A stretch of 53,577 bases of DNA. Origin: an uncultured Granulosicoccaceae bacterium. GTDB lineage: Bacteria > Pseudomonadota > Gammaproteobacteria > Granulosicoccales > Granulosicoccaceae. The position numbers and the translations under genes are program-made. This document shows positions 18,930 through 29,500 of this stretch, one piece after another; within the stretch, counting starts at the first letter, position 1; each line of letters opens with the position of its first letter. The stretch covers positions 1 to 53,577 of the forward strand of contig CALKXD010000001.1 of the NCBI GenBank assembly GCA_938003855.1. Reading direction: 5' to 3'. The notes beneath the pieces were generated by a model. It was not told the origin of the DNA and made no database searches. It was given only the letters and a program-made list of their open reading frames with translations.

Positions 18930-19883
18930 TCAGCCCGAAATACGCCTCAGGTGCTGATCAAAATCCGTTTGCCGATGCAGATCATCAATGGTGGGACTGA
19001 CGTCGAGCAGGTGCAGGTTTTCCATGCGCCGCATCCATGTGATCTGTCGCTTGGCGAGTTGCCGGGTGGCTGCAGTGCCGCGATCAATCATCTGCTGCCT
19101 TGACCCCTGCCCGGCCAGATACGCCCACATCTGTCGATAGCCAACGCAGCGCATCGAGGCTAACCCGGCATGCATCCCGGGCAGTTTTGTCAGCGCTGCT
19201 ACCTCGGCCTCGAAGCCATCATCGAGCATCTGTTCGAAACGAAGCGCTATTCTTGTATGCAGCACAGCCCGGTCAAGCGGCATGATTGCAATGTTATAGA
19301 ATGTATAGCGGTCACTGGCGACGCGCTGCTGCAACTCGGAAATCGGACGGCCACTGAGCTCATGGACTTCGAGTGCCCGCATCAGGCGCTGTGGGTCATT
19401 GGGGTGAATCCGGCTGGCCGCGACGGGATCGACGCGGGCCAGCTGCTCATGCATTTTCTGCCACCCGGACTCACTTGCCTGCTGCGCCAGCCTGTCCCGT
19501 ATCACAGGGTCCGTTTGCGGCAGCGACGACAAGCCAAACCACAGTGCGTGGTAATACATCATGGTGCCACCAGCCATCAGCGGTATCCGGCCCCGTTGTC
19601 GTATGCGATTTATTTCGGTGTCTACGTCTTGCAAAAAACGCGATACTGAATACGACTCCCAGGGCTCAACCATATCAATGAGTGCATGCGGAGCAACCTG
19701 CAGTGTCGCGGCATCGGGTTTCGCCGTGCCTATATCCATCCGTCGATACACCAGTGCGGAATCAACGCTTATTATCTCGAAGGGATAACGTTGACACAGC
19801 TCAACCGCCAATCCGGTTTTGCCAGCCGCCGTGGGCCCCAACAGGCATACCACATCGTTTCTTTCGGCACCCGGAGTCTGCAT
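18930..19883 (-). CDS. miaA: tRNA dimethylallyltransferase
   Basis: Adds a dimethylallyl group to A37 of tRNAs reading U-initial codons. The 317-residue product has Walker A LLGPTAAGKTGLAVEL at about residues 14-29, the DSALVYRRMDIGTAKP segment, GGTMMYYHAL, and the C-terminal CVGYRQMWAYL and TRQLAKRQITWMRR tRNA-binding segments. Start is the ATG at 19883, 17 bp after the mutL stop, in the conserved mutL-miaA order. Confidence 0.97.
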   Translation of the reverse strand: MQTPGAERNDVVCLLGPTAAGKTGLAVELCQRYPFEIISVDSALVYRRMDIGTAKPDAATLQVAPHALIDMVEPWESYSVSRFLQDVDTEINRIRQRGRIPLMAGGTMMYYHALWFGLSSLPQTDPVIRDRLAQQASESGWQKMHEQLARVDPVAASRIHPNDPQRLMRALEVHELSGRPISELQQRVASDRYTFYNIAIMPLDRAVLHTRIALRFEQMLDDGFEAEVAALTKLPGMHAGLASMRCVGYRQMWAYLAGQGSRQQMIDRGTAATRQLAKRQITWMRRMENLHLLDVSPTIDDLHRQTDFDQHLRRISG

Positions 19884-19900
19884 AGAAATACCAGTGCGAT

Positions 19901-21778
19901 CTAGCGACCGCGCAGAAACAGTCCGTCGAGCTGCTTCATGCTGAGCTCAACCCAGGTCGGACGTCCATGATTGCACTGACCACTGTTGGGCGTACGCTCC
20001 ATATCACGCAGCAGTGAGTTCATTTCAGTCACGGTGAGTTTTCTATTGGCACGGACGGAGCCATGGCACGCCATGGTTGATAGCAGCTTGTTGATCTCTT
20101 CACGAATCCGGTAGCTAAAGCCGCTCTCTGCGATATCAGACAGTACATCACGGATCAGTTGCTCGGCATTGGCCGATTGCAACTCAACCGGTATCGAGCG
20201 GATCACCAATTGGCCTACACCGCGCCGGTCGATCTGCATACCAACTTTCTGGAACATTTCGCTGTGCTGCTCGGCCAGTTCTGCCTCGTCATCACTGACA
20301 TGCACCGTCAGCGGCAACAACAATGGCTGCGCCCTGACAGAGCCGTTTTCATACTCGTTTTTCAGGCGTTCATAGGAGATGCGCTCATGCGCAGCATGAG
20401 CATCAACCATCACCAGTCCGTGACTGCTTTGCGCCAGAATGAACGCCCCGTGCAAGTGCGCCAATGCAAACCCCATCGGTGGAAATTCTTCATCGCCAGC
20501 GGACAGCGCCTCTGCTGGCGGTGCACCGACAGCATCGTTTTTAGCGCCAACCAGATCGCGGTATAACTGGTTTTGCTGTCGTTGTCCCCCTTGTGGTTGA
20601 AAATGCTGATTCGATGATACCGCAGCACCACTGCCAGCGGGCCAGGTAGTCTGCGGCTGGATATGATCACGCACACCGAGGGGCATCGCCGTCTGCGTCG
20701 CCTGATAATCGGACGCAGCCTTGTCACCGCCGCCTGCTACCACACGATCACTGGCCACGCCTTCGGTGCTGACCTCATTAACCACCGTCGCCAGCGCTTG
20801 CGATACCGTGTTAGAGACAAAGCCATGGATTTTTCGACTGTCGCGAAAGCGTACTTCCAACTTACCCGGATGCACGTTGACGTCGACATCACGCGGCTCC
20901 ATCTCCAGATAAAGTACATAGGCCGGCTGCCGGGCGTGATACAAGAGGTCAGAGTAGGCGTGCTTAATTGCGTGGGCTACTGTTTTATCACGCACCATTC
21001 GAGCGTTAACATAAAAGTACTGCATATCGGCCTGACTGCGCGAAAAAGTGGCTTGTGCTACCCACCCGCTCAAGGACAGGTCGTCAGCCTGCCGATTAAA
21101 ATGCAACGCATTTTCTAGAAATTCTTTACCCAGCACACCCAGCACGCGTCGCTCGCCATTGTCGCTGGCGCTAACCGCCGGCCAGTTCAGCACCTGCTTG
21201 CCATTGTGACTGAGCGTAAATCCGACGTGCCAGGCCGACAGCGCAATTTTCCGTACCGCCGCTTCGATGTGATTAAACTCGGTTTTATCGGTGCGCAGAA
21301 ACTTTCGTCTCGCGGGCACATTAAAAAATAGATCGTTCACCGTAATAGTGGTACCGACCGGGTGCGACGCCGGTTTTGTCTGAGTCTCACCGGTGGTGCT
21401 GTCGAAGCTCATTTCGATTGCGTGATCCTGCCCGTCGGGACGGGTGCAGATCGACATCCGCGACACCGCCGAAATACTCGACAGCGCCTCGCCACGAAAG
21501 CCCATTGTCCGTACCGAGGTTAGATCATCCAGCGAGGCGATCTTGCTGGTGGCGTGTCGCTGCATCGCCAACGGTAGTTCATCCACGCCTATGCCACAGC
21601 CGTTATCGCGAATTTTGATCATTCGCACACCACCGGCTTCCAGCTCTATTTCAATGCGAGTAGAGCCCGCATCAATGCAATTCTCGAGAAGTTCTTTAAC
21701 AATAGAAGACGGTCGGTCAATCACCTCACCAGCAGCAATCTGGTTAATCAGGTGATCCGGGAGTTGTAGAATCGGCAT
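19901..21778 (-). CDS. mutL: DNA mismatch repair protein MutL
   Basis: GHKL ATPase that couples MutS to downstream repair. The N-terminus (MPILQLPDHLINQIAAGEVI) has the ATPase motifs ENCIDAGS, DNGCGIG and TMGFRGEALSSIS. The C-terminal domain contains DAHAAHERISYE at residues 459-470, matching the endonuclease motif DQHA(x)2E(x)4E with one change, plus ACHGSVRAN and QCNHGRPT, which supply the other metal ligands of endonuclease-type MutL. The linker is Gln/Gly-rich. The start at 21778 is chosen over the open frame to 21799 because the protein family begins at this MPILQL. It follows amiC by 128 bp. Confidence 0.97.
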   Translation of the reverse strand: MPILQLPDHLINQIAAGEVIDRPSSIVKELLENCIDAGSTRIEIELEAGGVRMIKIRDNGCGIGVDELPLAMQRHATSKIASLDDLTSVRTMGFRGEALSSISAVSRMSICTRPDGQDHAIEMSFDSTTGETQTKPASHPVGTTITVNDLFFNVPARRKFLRTDKTEFNHIEAAVRKIALSAWHVGFTLSHNGKQVLNWPAVSASDNGERRVLGVLGKEFLENALHFNRQADDLSLSGWVAQATFSRSQADMQYFYVNARMVRDKTVAHAIKHAYSDLLYHARQPAYVLYLEMEPRDVDVNVHPGKLEVRFRDSRKIHGFVSNTVSQALATVVNEVSTEGVASDRVVAGGGDKAASDYQATQTAMPLGVRDHIQPQTTWPAGSGAAVSSNQHFQPQGGQRQQNQLYRDLVGAKNDAVGAPPAEALSAGDEEFPPMGFALAHLHGAFILAQSSHGLVMVDAHAAHERISYERLKNEYENGSVRAQPLLLPLTVHVSDDEAELAEQHSEMFQKVGMQIDRRGVGQLVIRSIPVELQSANAEQLIRDVLSDIAESGFSYRIREEINKLLSTMACHGSVRANRKLTVTEMNSLLRDMERTPNSGQCNHGRPTWVELSMKQLDGLFLRGR

Positions 21779-21906
21779 ACGCCACGGTCCGCTTGGCAAG
21801 CCGGTATGGTAACTCAGGATTGCCGGTCGATTGCTAACTATTCAACACGTGATTGCCTCGTTAGCCGCACTGTGACGCATCGGGGAGGTGCCGATACTAC
21901 CAGCCT

Positions 21907-23130
21907 TCAACCTCGCTGCCGGTCAACCAGGCTGGCGATCACTGAATCCGGCGGGGCGTTCGCCATGAAATAGTCCACCACCCCGTCAGCGAGAGCATCG
22001 GCCAATTTGCGCTGGTGGCGACCGGACCTCAATTTACGTTCTTCGCGGGGGTTCGAAATAAAAGCCGTTTCAACCAGTATGGAAGGCACATCCGGGGCGC
22101 GCAGCACAGCAAAGCCTGCCTGCTCCACCTGAGGCTTGTGCAGCGTATTAACTTTGGCCAGATGGTTCAGGATCACGCTGCCGCATTCGATGCTGGATTC
22201 CAGAACCGCATTTTGCGCCAGATCGATCAGGGTACGTGACAACGCGCCACTGGCGTCGTCGACTTCTATTTCACCAAATAGCTTGTCGGCCTGATTCTCC
22301 GTCCGCGCCAGTACTTCGGCCGCTCTGGAACTCGCGCCCTTGGTCGACAGCGCAAACACAGACGAACCATTTGCTGATTTGTCAGGGAAGGCGTCTGCGT
22401 GAATCGAAATAAGCAGATCCGCTCTGATCGACCGTGCCCGCCTGACCCGCTCTGGCAACGCCAGGTAGCGATCATCGCTGCGAATCAGAATTGGCTTGAA
22501 ACCTTTGCGTCGCCGGAGTTTTTTCTGCAGCGCATGCGCAACACTGAGGGTGACGTCTTTTTCCTGGGTTTTCCGGTGACCGATTGCCCCGGGATCTTTG
22601 CCGCCGTGGCCGGCGTCAATCGCAATGACGATGTCACGCAGGTCTGCCGCGTCGACAGGTTTGTCCGCCTCGATAGCGGTCAGTGGCGCCATGCCCAGAT
22701 CAACCACCAGACGCTTGCGATTGGTACCCTTAAACTGATAGACACGGCTGGACACATCAGCCGGCATGCCGTTGACATCCAGCACAATACGCAAATCATC
22801 GAAGTTGCGCTTGCCGTAGCGAATCCGACGGACAGTGCCGCGGGCTTTCAAATCGCGCGACAGCAAAGTCGACACCCGGCTGGACGCCAGATCGATAACA
22901 ATGCGATTGGGATTTTCCAGTGTAAAAACTTTGTATCCGGTCGGGATGGTGTCGAGATCGAGGTGCAGTTTCATGCGCCCGCGATCTTCGTGAAAATACA
23001 CGCCGGTTACCTTAGTAGTGGCAGCCTTCGCTGTGGCTGGGAGTGCCAGCAGCACTCCACCGGATGCACAAGCCGCGCGGCCGGCAACAGTTAAAAACTG
23101 CCGTCGATCGTTGTTGAGATGTGAAGCCAC
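21907..23130 (-). CDS. amiC: N-acetylmuramoyl-L-alanine amidase with AMIN domain
   Basis: Periplasmic zinc amidase that splits septal peptidoglycan during cell division. A Tat signal (NDRRQFLTVAGRA, ending ATAKA) leads to an AMIN domain (KVTGVYFHEDRGRMKLHLDL to the RLVVDLG region). The Amidase_3 catalytic domain shows VIAIDAGHGGKDPGAIG, LLISIHADAF and VETAFISNPRE as zinc and catalytic motifs. The frame is open to 23223, but a GTG at 23130 gives a typical 36-residue Tat signal and is preferred; no strong SD supports either start. The Tat signal argues for the AmiC type (E. coli AmiB is Sec-exported), although the gene sits where amiB usually does, between tsaE and mutL. Confidence 0.92.
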   Translation of the reverse strand: MASHLNNDRRQFLTVAGRAACASGGVLLALPATAKAATTKVTGVYFHEDRGRMKLHLDLDTIPTGYKVFTLENPNRIVIDLASSRVSTLLSRDLKARGTVRRIRYGKRNFDDLRIVLDVNGMPADVSSRVYQFKGTNRKRLVVDLGMAPLTAIEADKPVDAADLRDIVIAIDAGHGGKDPGAIGHRKTQEKDVTLSVAHALQKKLRRRKGFKPILIRSDDRYLALPERVRRARSIRADLLISIHADAFPDKSANGSSVFALSTKGASSRAAEVLARTENQADKLFGEIEVDDASGALSRTLIDLAQNAVLESSIECGSVILNHLAKVNTLHKPQVEQAGFAVLRAPDVPSILVETAFISNPREERKLRSGRHQRKLADALADGVVDYFMANAPPDSVIASLVDRQRG

Positions 23131-23318
23131 ACTGAAACCCGTTGAAAGCCTGATAAGTGATCCGTTTTTGTTACAAGCTTGCGTCTTCCTGGATCGCACC
23201 TTTCTTCTAACAAAGTTAATCATATACTACACAAACCTAAAGTGACAATTCACTTCAAAGCACCTCCAGTATCCGTCGCGTAACGCTTTTTTTCTGACAC
23301 GTTACAGTTCACTGCAAA

Positions 23319-23780
23319 TCAGTCTGCAACCGCAATGCTAAGCAGACGGGATTCTTCATCCCGATGTGCGATTGCCACAAACAGTGAGATCACAGCCTGC
23401 AGGTCAGGTACCCGCTCTGACCATTCCACCAACACGACTGCTTCAGCCTCAAGCAGGTCACGAAAGCCGATGAACTCAAGCTCTGACGGATCGGCCAACC
23501 GGTAAAGGTCCAGATGGCAAATAGTCGCGCTCTGTGTCGGGTATTCTTCCAGTAGAGTATAGGTGGGACTTTTAATTCGGCCGGAAAAACCACAAGCCTG
23601 GATGAAGCCGCGACAAAACGTCGTTTTACCCGCACCCAACTCACCACTCAGTGCGATGATGGTGCCGCTCAGCACCCCGCCCTTCTCAAGGGCAACGGCT
23701 AATTCGGCACCAGCGGCCATCATCGCGGCTTCACCGTAAACCGGCTGGTCGGTTCGAAGGATGTTGGGATCGTAGTGCAT
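23319..23780 (-). CDS. tsaE: tRNA threonylcarbamoyladenosine biosynthesis ATPase TsaE
   Basis: P-loop partner of TsaB and TsaD in making t6A37 of tRNA. The 153-residue product has Walker A LSGELGAGKTTFCRGF, SPTYTLLEEYP and HLDLYRLADPSELEFIGF, all diagnostic. It is upstream of amiC in the conserved tsaE-ami-mutL order. The usual upstream nnr (NAD(P)HX dehydratase) is replaced by a 186-bp gap and sppA. Confidence 0.96.
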   Translation of the reverse strand: MHYDPNILRTDQPVYGEAAMMAAGAELAVALEKGGVLSGTIIALSGELGAGKTTFCRGFIQACGFSGRIKSPTYTLLEEYPTQSATICHLDLYRLADPSELEFIGFRDLLEAEAVVLVEWSERVPDLQAVISLFVAIAHRDEESRLLSIAVAD

Positions 23781-23966
23781 GCGACAGTCTGCTCAGCAAT
23801 ATTCCGGACTGGAAAAGTGGGTCCAATGCAGGCCGGTTGAAATCGCCGCCTGCAGGCTGCGCACGATAAAGGCTCACGCTACAATTGCCAAGCCTGCCGC
23901 GCCAAACGCGCGGGTCACATCAGAGCAGAGTCACCTGCTGACACGCCATCAGCAGACACGCCGACG

Positions 23967-24953
23967 CTAGTGGCCGATGTTGAGATTGGATAATCGATCA
24001 AACAGGCCACTTGCAAAGCTCACGCCCACACCGTCGGTAATTTGGCTGAGCAAGCCATCCTGCGGAGTGAAGTTGACCAACTTCTCAGCGTTGAATACTT
24101 CGCGCGCAACCGTCATCTCACTGCCGATCTCATCGACAAGACCATTTTCAAGCGCCTGTTCACCTGTCCAGATCAGACCATTAAACACATCTGTGTCACC
24201 GCTTAGCGCATCACCCCGCCCTTCGCGAACGACATTTCTGAATTGTTCATGGATATCGGCCAACAACGTTTCCATATGGGCGACTTCGTCCTCCTTCAGT
24301 GGCGAGAACGGATCGAGGAAAGCCTTGTTGTTACCAGAGGTGATTACGCGGCGCTCAACCCCGAGCTTATCCATGGTACCGACAAAGCCAAAACCACCGC
24401 TGCGCACCCCGATAGACCCGACCAGGCTGGCCTTGTCCGCATAGATCTTGTCAGCGGCGGCTGCAATGTAGTAACCGCCCGACGCACAAAGATCTTCAAT
24501 GACGGCATAAAGCGGAGTTTCCGGATGCTCGGCACGCAACCGCCGGACTTCATCAAACACGCGCCCTGACTGCACCGGGCTGCCACCGGGGCTGTTGATA
24601 CGCAGGATTACGCCGGCTGTGTTTTCATCGTTGAACGCCGCTTTAACACCGGCCACAATGGTGTCGGCATTGGCTGCTTCACCTATCGCAATCGGTCCGC
24701 TGATATCGACAATAGCCGTGTGCTTTTCTGTTTCGCCAAACGGCATGTTGAGCAAGCCCTTGCCAAACGCCAGCAGCAATACCACGGCAAAATAGCCAAA
24801 ACCGAGCAGCTTGAAAAAAATACCCCAACGGCGTGAGCGCCGTTGCTCTTTGATAGATTCAGTTGCCAGCTTCTCAATTACACTTCGCTCCCAGTTTGGC
24901 GGTCGCTCGGATCTGACACGTTCACCGCGTGCCCATCGCTGATCATTATTCAT
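23967..24953 (-). CDS. sppA: Signal peptide peptidase SppA, 36-kDa type
   Basis: Inner-membrane serine protease of family S49 that degrades released signal peptides. The 328-residue product has an N-terminal membrane helix (FFKLLGFGYFAVVLLLAFGKGLL, about residues 46-68). The catalytic segment LCASGGYYIAAAADKIYADKASLVGSIGV holds the nucleophilic Ser, and the general-base Lys is expected in the ADK stretch. The length fits the short, SohB-like half-size SppA. It follows rluC on the same strand by 139 bp; the HAD phosphatase often found between the two in pseudomonads is missing. Confidence 0.93.
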   Translation of the reverse strand: MNNDQRWARGERVRSERPPNWERSVIEKLATESIKEQRRSRRWGIFFKLLGFGYFAVVLLLAFGKGLLNMPFGETEKHTAIVDISGPIAIGEAANADTIVAGVKAAFNDENTAGVILRINSPGGSPVQSGRVFDEVRRLRAEHPETPLYAVIEDLCASGGYYIAAAADKIYADKASLVGSIGVRSGGFGFVGTMDKLGVERRVITSGNNKAFLDPFSPLKEDEVAHMETLLADIHEQFRNVVREGRGDALSGDTDVFNGLIWTGEQALENGLVDEIGSEMTVAREVFNAEKLVNFTPQDGLLSQITDGVGVSFASGLFDRLSNLNIGH

Positions 24954-25092
24954 CTATCACTATTGCCTGTTGTTACGAAGACGGGAAAGAATCGGCGTTG
25001 AGCCAGCCGACACGGTCTTTTACTTTGCCTGCCGCTTGATCTAAAACGACTCCGGATGCAATGCAACTGCCATACCCCGATATTTCGAGAGG

Positions 25093-26130
25093 TCAGGCAG
25101 CAGCGCCGGTATTCAGCATTTCCCGAACGCTTTGCCACGAGGATTCCACCGGTGCCGCAAATATAAGGGTGGCGCCTACACAATCAAGCTTCGTCTTATG
25201 ATTGGACTCCGGGCTTTTCTGTACTGGCCTGTCAGCCAAATCCGGGAAGGCAATCTCGCGGGCATGTAAAAACATGCGGCCGCGCTCCTGCTTGGTCAGC
25301 GTGCGGTCCGACAGACCGGCCGCACAGCGGTTTGCGACGCGATCACCGTAGCGGGGATCGCCGAGCACCGGGTGTCCGCTATGCACCGCATGCACCCGTA
25401 TCTGATGCGTGCGGCCGCTTTCAATCTTTACGTCGACCAACGAGCAGGCGGCACCGATTTCGACGGGTTTAAAGATAGTGAGCGCAGACTTGCCGTGCAC
25501 CATATCCACCGTCACCATGCGATCCCCGGTCTCCGGTTCGCCCTTCAGCAGCGGGGCATCAACTGTGATCTGGTTCTCAAATTTGCCATTTAGTAAGGCA
25601 GAATAACGTTTATCCACGCTGCCGTCCCGTAATACCGACTGAAAATGCACGGCAGCGGGCCTATTCTTTGCGAGAATCAAAACACCACTGGTCTCACGAT
25701 CAAGACGGTGTACCAGACTGATGGCAGTATCATCAAACGCCTTCTGGATGGCATCAACCACACCGAATTTAACACCAGTGCCGCCATGCACCGCTAGTCC
25801 TGCAGGTTTGTTAAGCACAATCCAGTGATCGCTTTCGGCAATCACCGACGCTTCCACCTGCTGAATAACGGCTGCCGGCACGTGAACCGCCGACCCGGTC
25901 GTGAGTGTTACCGGCGGTATACGAACATCGTCCCCGACGGACAATTTGTAAGCAGGCTTGATTCGACCCTTGTTAACCCTGACCTGACCGGTGCGCAGCA
26001 ACCGGTAAACAAGTCCACGCGGCGCTGTCTTCAGCAGCCCCAACAGAAAGTTGTCGATGCGTTGTCCCGATTGCTCAGCGGCAACAACGACATGTTGTAC
26101 TTGGTGGAATTGCTTATCCGGAGCGGGCAT
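25093..26130 (-). CDS. rluC: 23S rRNA pseudouridine synthase RluC
   Basis: Makes pseudouridines at 955, 2504 and 2580 of 23S rRNA (E. coli numbering). An N-terminal S4 RNA-binding domain (QRIDNFLLGLL...GLVYRLLRTGQVRVN) precedes the RluA-type catalytic domain with HRLDRETSGVLILAK, where the Asp is the nucleophile, and SGRTHQIRVH. At 345 residues it is slightly longer than E. coli RluC. It is divergent from rne across 443 bp, the arrangement seen in E. coli and Pseudomonas. Confidence 0.94.
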   Translation of the reverse strand: MPAPDKQFHQVQHVVVAAEQSGQRIDNFLLGLLKTAPRGLVYRLLRTGQVRVNKGRIKPAYKLSVGDDVRIPPVTLTTGSAVHVPAAVIQQVEASVIAESDHWIVLNKPAGLAVHGGTGVKFGVVDAIQKAFDDTAISLVHRLDRETSGVLILAKNRPAAVHFQSVLRDGSVDKRYSALLNGKFENQITVDAPLLKGEPETGDRMVTVDMVHGKSALTIFKPVEIGAACSLVDVKIESGRTHQIRVHAVHSGHPVLGDPRYGDRVANRCAAGLSDRTLTKQERGRMFLHAREIAFPDLADRPVQKSPESNHKTKLDCVGATLIFAAPVESSWQSVREMLNTGAAA

Positions 26131-26174
26131 GGACAGAAAGTCAGAGGTCTGGGTTTGTAGGGAGTTCAGATGAC

Positions 26175-26183
26175 TGCTATATT
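26175..26183 (+). promoter_or_regulatory. Candidate extended -10 promoter for rne
   Basis: TGCTATATT matches TGnTATAAT with one change. Transcription from here would start near 26190 and give a leader of about 385 bases before the rne ATG, close to the length of the E. coli rne leader. Read by eye; a later promoter cannot be excluded. Confidence 0.4.
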
Positions 26184-26330
26184 ACACGTCGGGTTGTAAA
26201 AAAACTTTTTAATACCAAAGCAACCCGGAGACACTGATTCAAGCTACCCGAACCCATTCAGGGACCTCGCGTAACACTACTCTCCCGACCCAAGAAACGG
26301 TTAGCCAGACGGGCAAGCCTGTCAGCTTCG

Positions 26331-26361
26331 CGCGGCCATCGCCTGTACAACAGGCGCCGCG
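26331..26361 (+). promoter_or_regulatory. Stem-loop in the rne leader
   Basis: Arms CGCGG + CGCCTGT (26331-26335, 26340-26346) pair exactly with ACAGGCG + CCGCG (26350-26361) around an ACA loop, with a CCAT bulge on the 5' side. It is a 12-bp GC-rich hairpin inside the probable rne 5' leader. By analogy with the E. coli rne leader it may sense RNase E, but the bulge and position need testing. Confidence 0.5.
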
Positions 26362-26573
26362 GAAAATGAAAAAGGTACACCGGGTTCCTGGGCAGGGCAC
26401 GACATTACTTTAGTTCGGCACCCTTAGTAAGACGGACAATTCTGCTGATATGCAGGAGCACATAACCCGGTAAAGGACAAATGCTTCACGTAGCGTAAAT
26501 AGATTACACATACAAAATAATTCAGCAGGTCACTTTGGCCGCAGGTGCCGTCCCACAACAGGACAGAACCTCA

Positions 26574-29500
26574 ATGAAACGAATGCTTGTCAACGCCACT
26601 CAACCCGAGGAACTTCGGGTAGCAATAGTGGATGGACAGAAACTAGACAACCTGGATATAGAAAACAAAACCAGAGAACAGAAAAAATCTAACATATACA
26701 AGGCCAAAATCACCCGGATCGAGCCCAGCCTGGAGGCAATGTTTGTCGATTATGGTGCGGAGCGACACGGATTTCTGCCATTTAAAGAAGTTGCCAAAGA
26801 GTTTCTGTCCGACGCTGCCATGAAGGAAGGTGGCCGGCCCAACGTCAAAGCCGGAATCCGTGAAGGCCAGGAAATCCTGGTTCAAATCGAAAAAGAAGAA
26901 CGTGGTAACAAAGGTGCGGCGCTGACCACATTTGTCAGTCTGGCCGGACGTTTCCTGGTGTTAATGCCAAACAATCCCCGCGCAGGCGGAGTCTCCCGTC
27001 GCATCGAAGGCGACGAGCGATCTGAGCTCAAAGCTGCAATGAACGAGCTGGAACTGCAGGACGGCATGGGCATTATTGTGCGCACCGCCGGTGTCGGCAG
27101 AACGGCTGAAGAACTGCAATGGGATCTCGATTACCAGGTGAAAATCTGGGAAGCAATCCAGACGGCTGCAGCGAACGAAAAAGCCCCTGCCCTGATCTAC
27201 CAGGAGAGCAACGTCATTGTCCGCGCCCTGCGCGACTACTTCCGCAGCGACATCGGTGAAATTCTGATCGATGTTCCGGAAGTCTACGAGCAGGCCAAAA
27301 CCTTCATGTCGCAGTACATGCCGCACAACTTGCGCAAACTGAAGATGTACACGGACGATGTGCCGTTGTTCAACCGCTACCAGATTGAAGGTCAGATCGA
27401 ATCAGCCTATCAGCGTGAGGTGCGATTGCCCTCTGGCGGGGCATTGGTGATCGACCACACCGAAGCACTGATCTCGATCGACATCAACTCGGCTCGCGCA
27501 ACCAAAGGCGCAGATATCGAAGAAACTGCAACCAACACCAATCTGGAAGCGTGCGACGAAATCGGTCGCCAGCTGAGACTGCGCGACCTGGGCGGCCTGG
27601 TGGTTATTGATTTCATCGATATGATGGCGACAAAAAATCAACGTGCGGTAGAAAACAGCCTGCGCGATGTGGCAAAGCTGGACCGGGCCCGCGTGCAGAT
27701 CGGACGTATCTCGCGCTTCGGCCTGATGGAAATGTCGCGGCAGCGCCTGCGCCCGTCACTGGGTGAGACCAGTGAAATAGTCTGCCCGCGCTGCGTCGGT
27801 CAAGGCACCATTCGCACCGTAGAATCACTTGCACTGCAATTGCTGCGTTTGCTTGAAGAAGAAACACTCAAAGAAAACACCGGACGTGTTCTGATCAAAA
27901 TGCCGGTGCCGGTCGCCACCTATCTACTGAACGAAAAGCGCGACGCTGTACGAGAGATCGAAGAGCGCAACGGCGCTCGCGCGCTGTTGGTGCCAGACAT
28001 GAATCTGGACACGCCGCACTATGAAATCGAGCGCATCCGTCATTCAGAGACGGAGCACGAAGCAGTACATGTCGGCACTCACGAACTCGCCAAGCGCACT
28101 GCCACTAACTACGTGCCTGCAGCGGATAAAGCCGAAATTGTTCACAGCGAAACGGCGGCTGTGCAGACCGTCGTACCATTGACCCCGATCCCTCCGCAGG
28201 CAGTCGCACAGACCAGCGAAGTCACCAGTGGTGACAGCAACCGGCAGGGCCTGCTAGGCCGTATTGTCGGATTTTTTACCGGCGACAGCAAAGACGACGC
28301 AGAGACCGAAACAGAGGCCAAACCTGCCCGCCCTGCCCGCGAGCGCAGCACCGGCAACAACCGCAATCGCAACCAGAAAGGCGGTCAGCAGCGTCGCAAC
28401 GGCCGTGGCCAGAGAGACGGCCAGAGAGATGGCCAGAGAGACGGCCAGACTCAGTCCCGCCGCAACAGCCAGCCATCGCGGAACACCCAGCAAAGCAAAC
28501 AGGATGGCAAGCCGGACGGCAGCAACTCACGCAACAACGACAACCGCCGCAACAAGCAGGCGTCCAATGACGAGGCACCTCGCCAGCAGAACAATGCGGC
28601 GGCCAAGGGCACCGAAAACCAGGAAAATAACCAAACCGCCGGCAACAGCGACGGACGTCGCAGACAGCAATCCAGCCGAGGCGGTCGCAACCGCAACCGG
28701 GGCCGGAATAACACCGACCAGCAGAACGGCGAGAAAGACGCACGCGCAGTGCAGCAGTCCGGCCAGCAGCAGAAGAACGACGATCAGGCAATACCTGCCG
28801 ACGCGGCTACCGGCGACAACAGTCAGGCCAGCGAAAACGCCCAGACCGGCAACAGCCGCAATAACAACTCACGACGCGGCAACCGCAACAACGGCGAGGG
28901 CAGACAGCAATCTCGCAACCAGCCCGACAAGCAGCCGCAAAACCGCGAGCAGGCAGCAACGCCTCAGCCCCGGTCTGAAGAACCAGCGAAATCAGCAGCA
29001 GGCAACAACGATGCACCGGCACCAGCCGACAACGTGACATCAGCGGGGACTGAATCTCAAGTCACTGAAAGCTTGCCTCCGACCAATCCCCGGTCAGCCG
29101 ACAACAATCATTCCAGCACAGACGCAAAAGCCGACCGCAGCGCGCCATCAGACGACAAAGCCACCGCTGCCGTCAAAACGCAAAGCAAGGACACGGACCT
29201 TAAGGATCAGCAACCACCGAGTCAGGCGGCGGCAACCCAAAATCGCAAAAATACTGAGCCCCAGTCCAAAGCACCTGCACCGGCAGCAGATTCAACTGCA
29301 GCCCGGCAAAGTGCCACAGCCCCCGAAGCTTCAACTGAACCGGCGTCAGTCGACACTCAGGAGCCTGCGAAGGACGCTGACGCCACACCCGCCCGCGAGA
29401 ACAACCGCAGCGGCAATCGCAACAGTAACGGTAATCGCGGACCGCGCGGACGCAACAACAGGCGTCGTCGCAAACCTGCCACCGACGATGGCGGCAGCGC

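Larger units (their letters stand above)
26131..26573. other. rluC-rne divergent intergenic region and rne leader
   Basis: 443 bp without a coding gene. It holds a candidate extended -10 box at 26175-26183, a strong stem-loop at 26331-26361 and a purine-rich SD (AGGA, 10 bases before the rne ATG). A long structured 5' leader is the known site of RNase E autoregulation in E. coli; the predicted leader here (about 385 bases) is of similar size. No small ORF was convincing. Confidence 0.6.

Noticed and set aside
22399-23094. 231-codon plus-strand frame opposite amiC
   Set aside because: Antisense to a confident amidase gene and without any family signature.
23779-23970. 63-codon frame between tsaE and sppA
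   Set aside because: Short, Ala/Arg/Gln-rich and overlapping the start of tsaE; no SD.
28264-29037. 257-codon frame (plus, other frame) inside rne
   Set aside because: Thr/Ala/Arg low-complexity translation produced by the repetitive codons of the RNase E tail.
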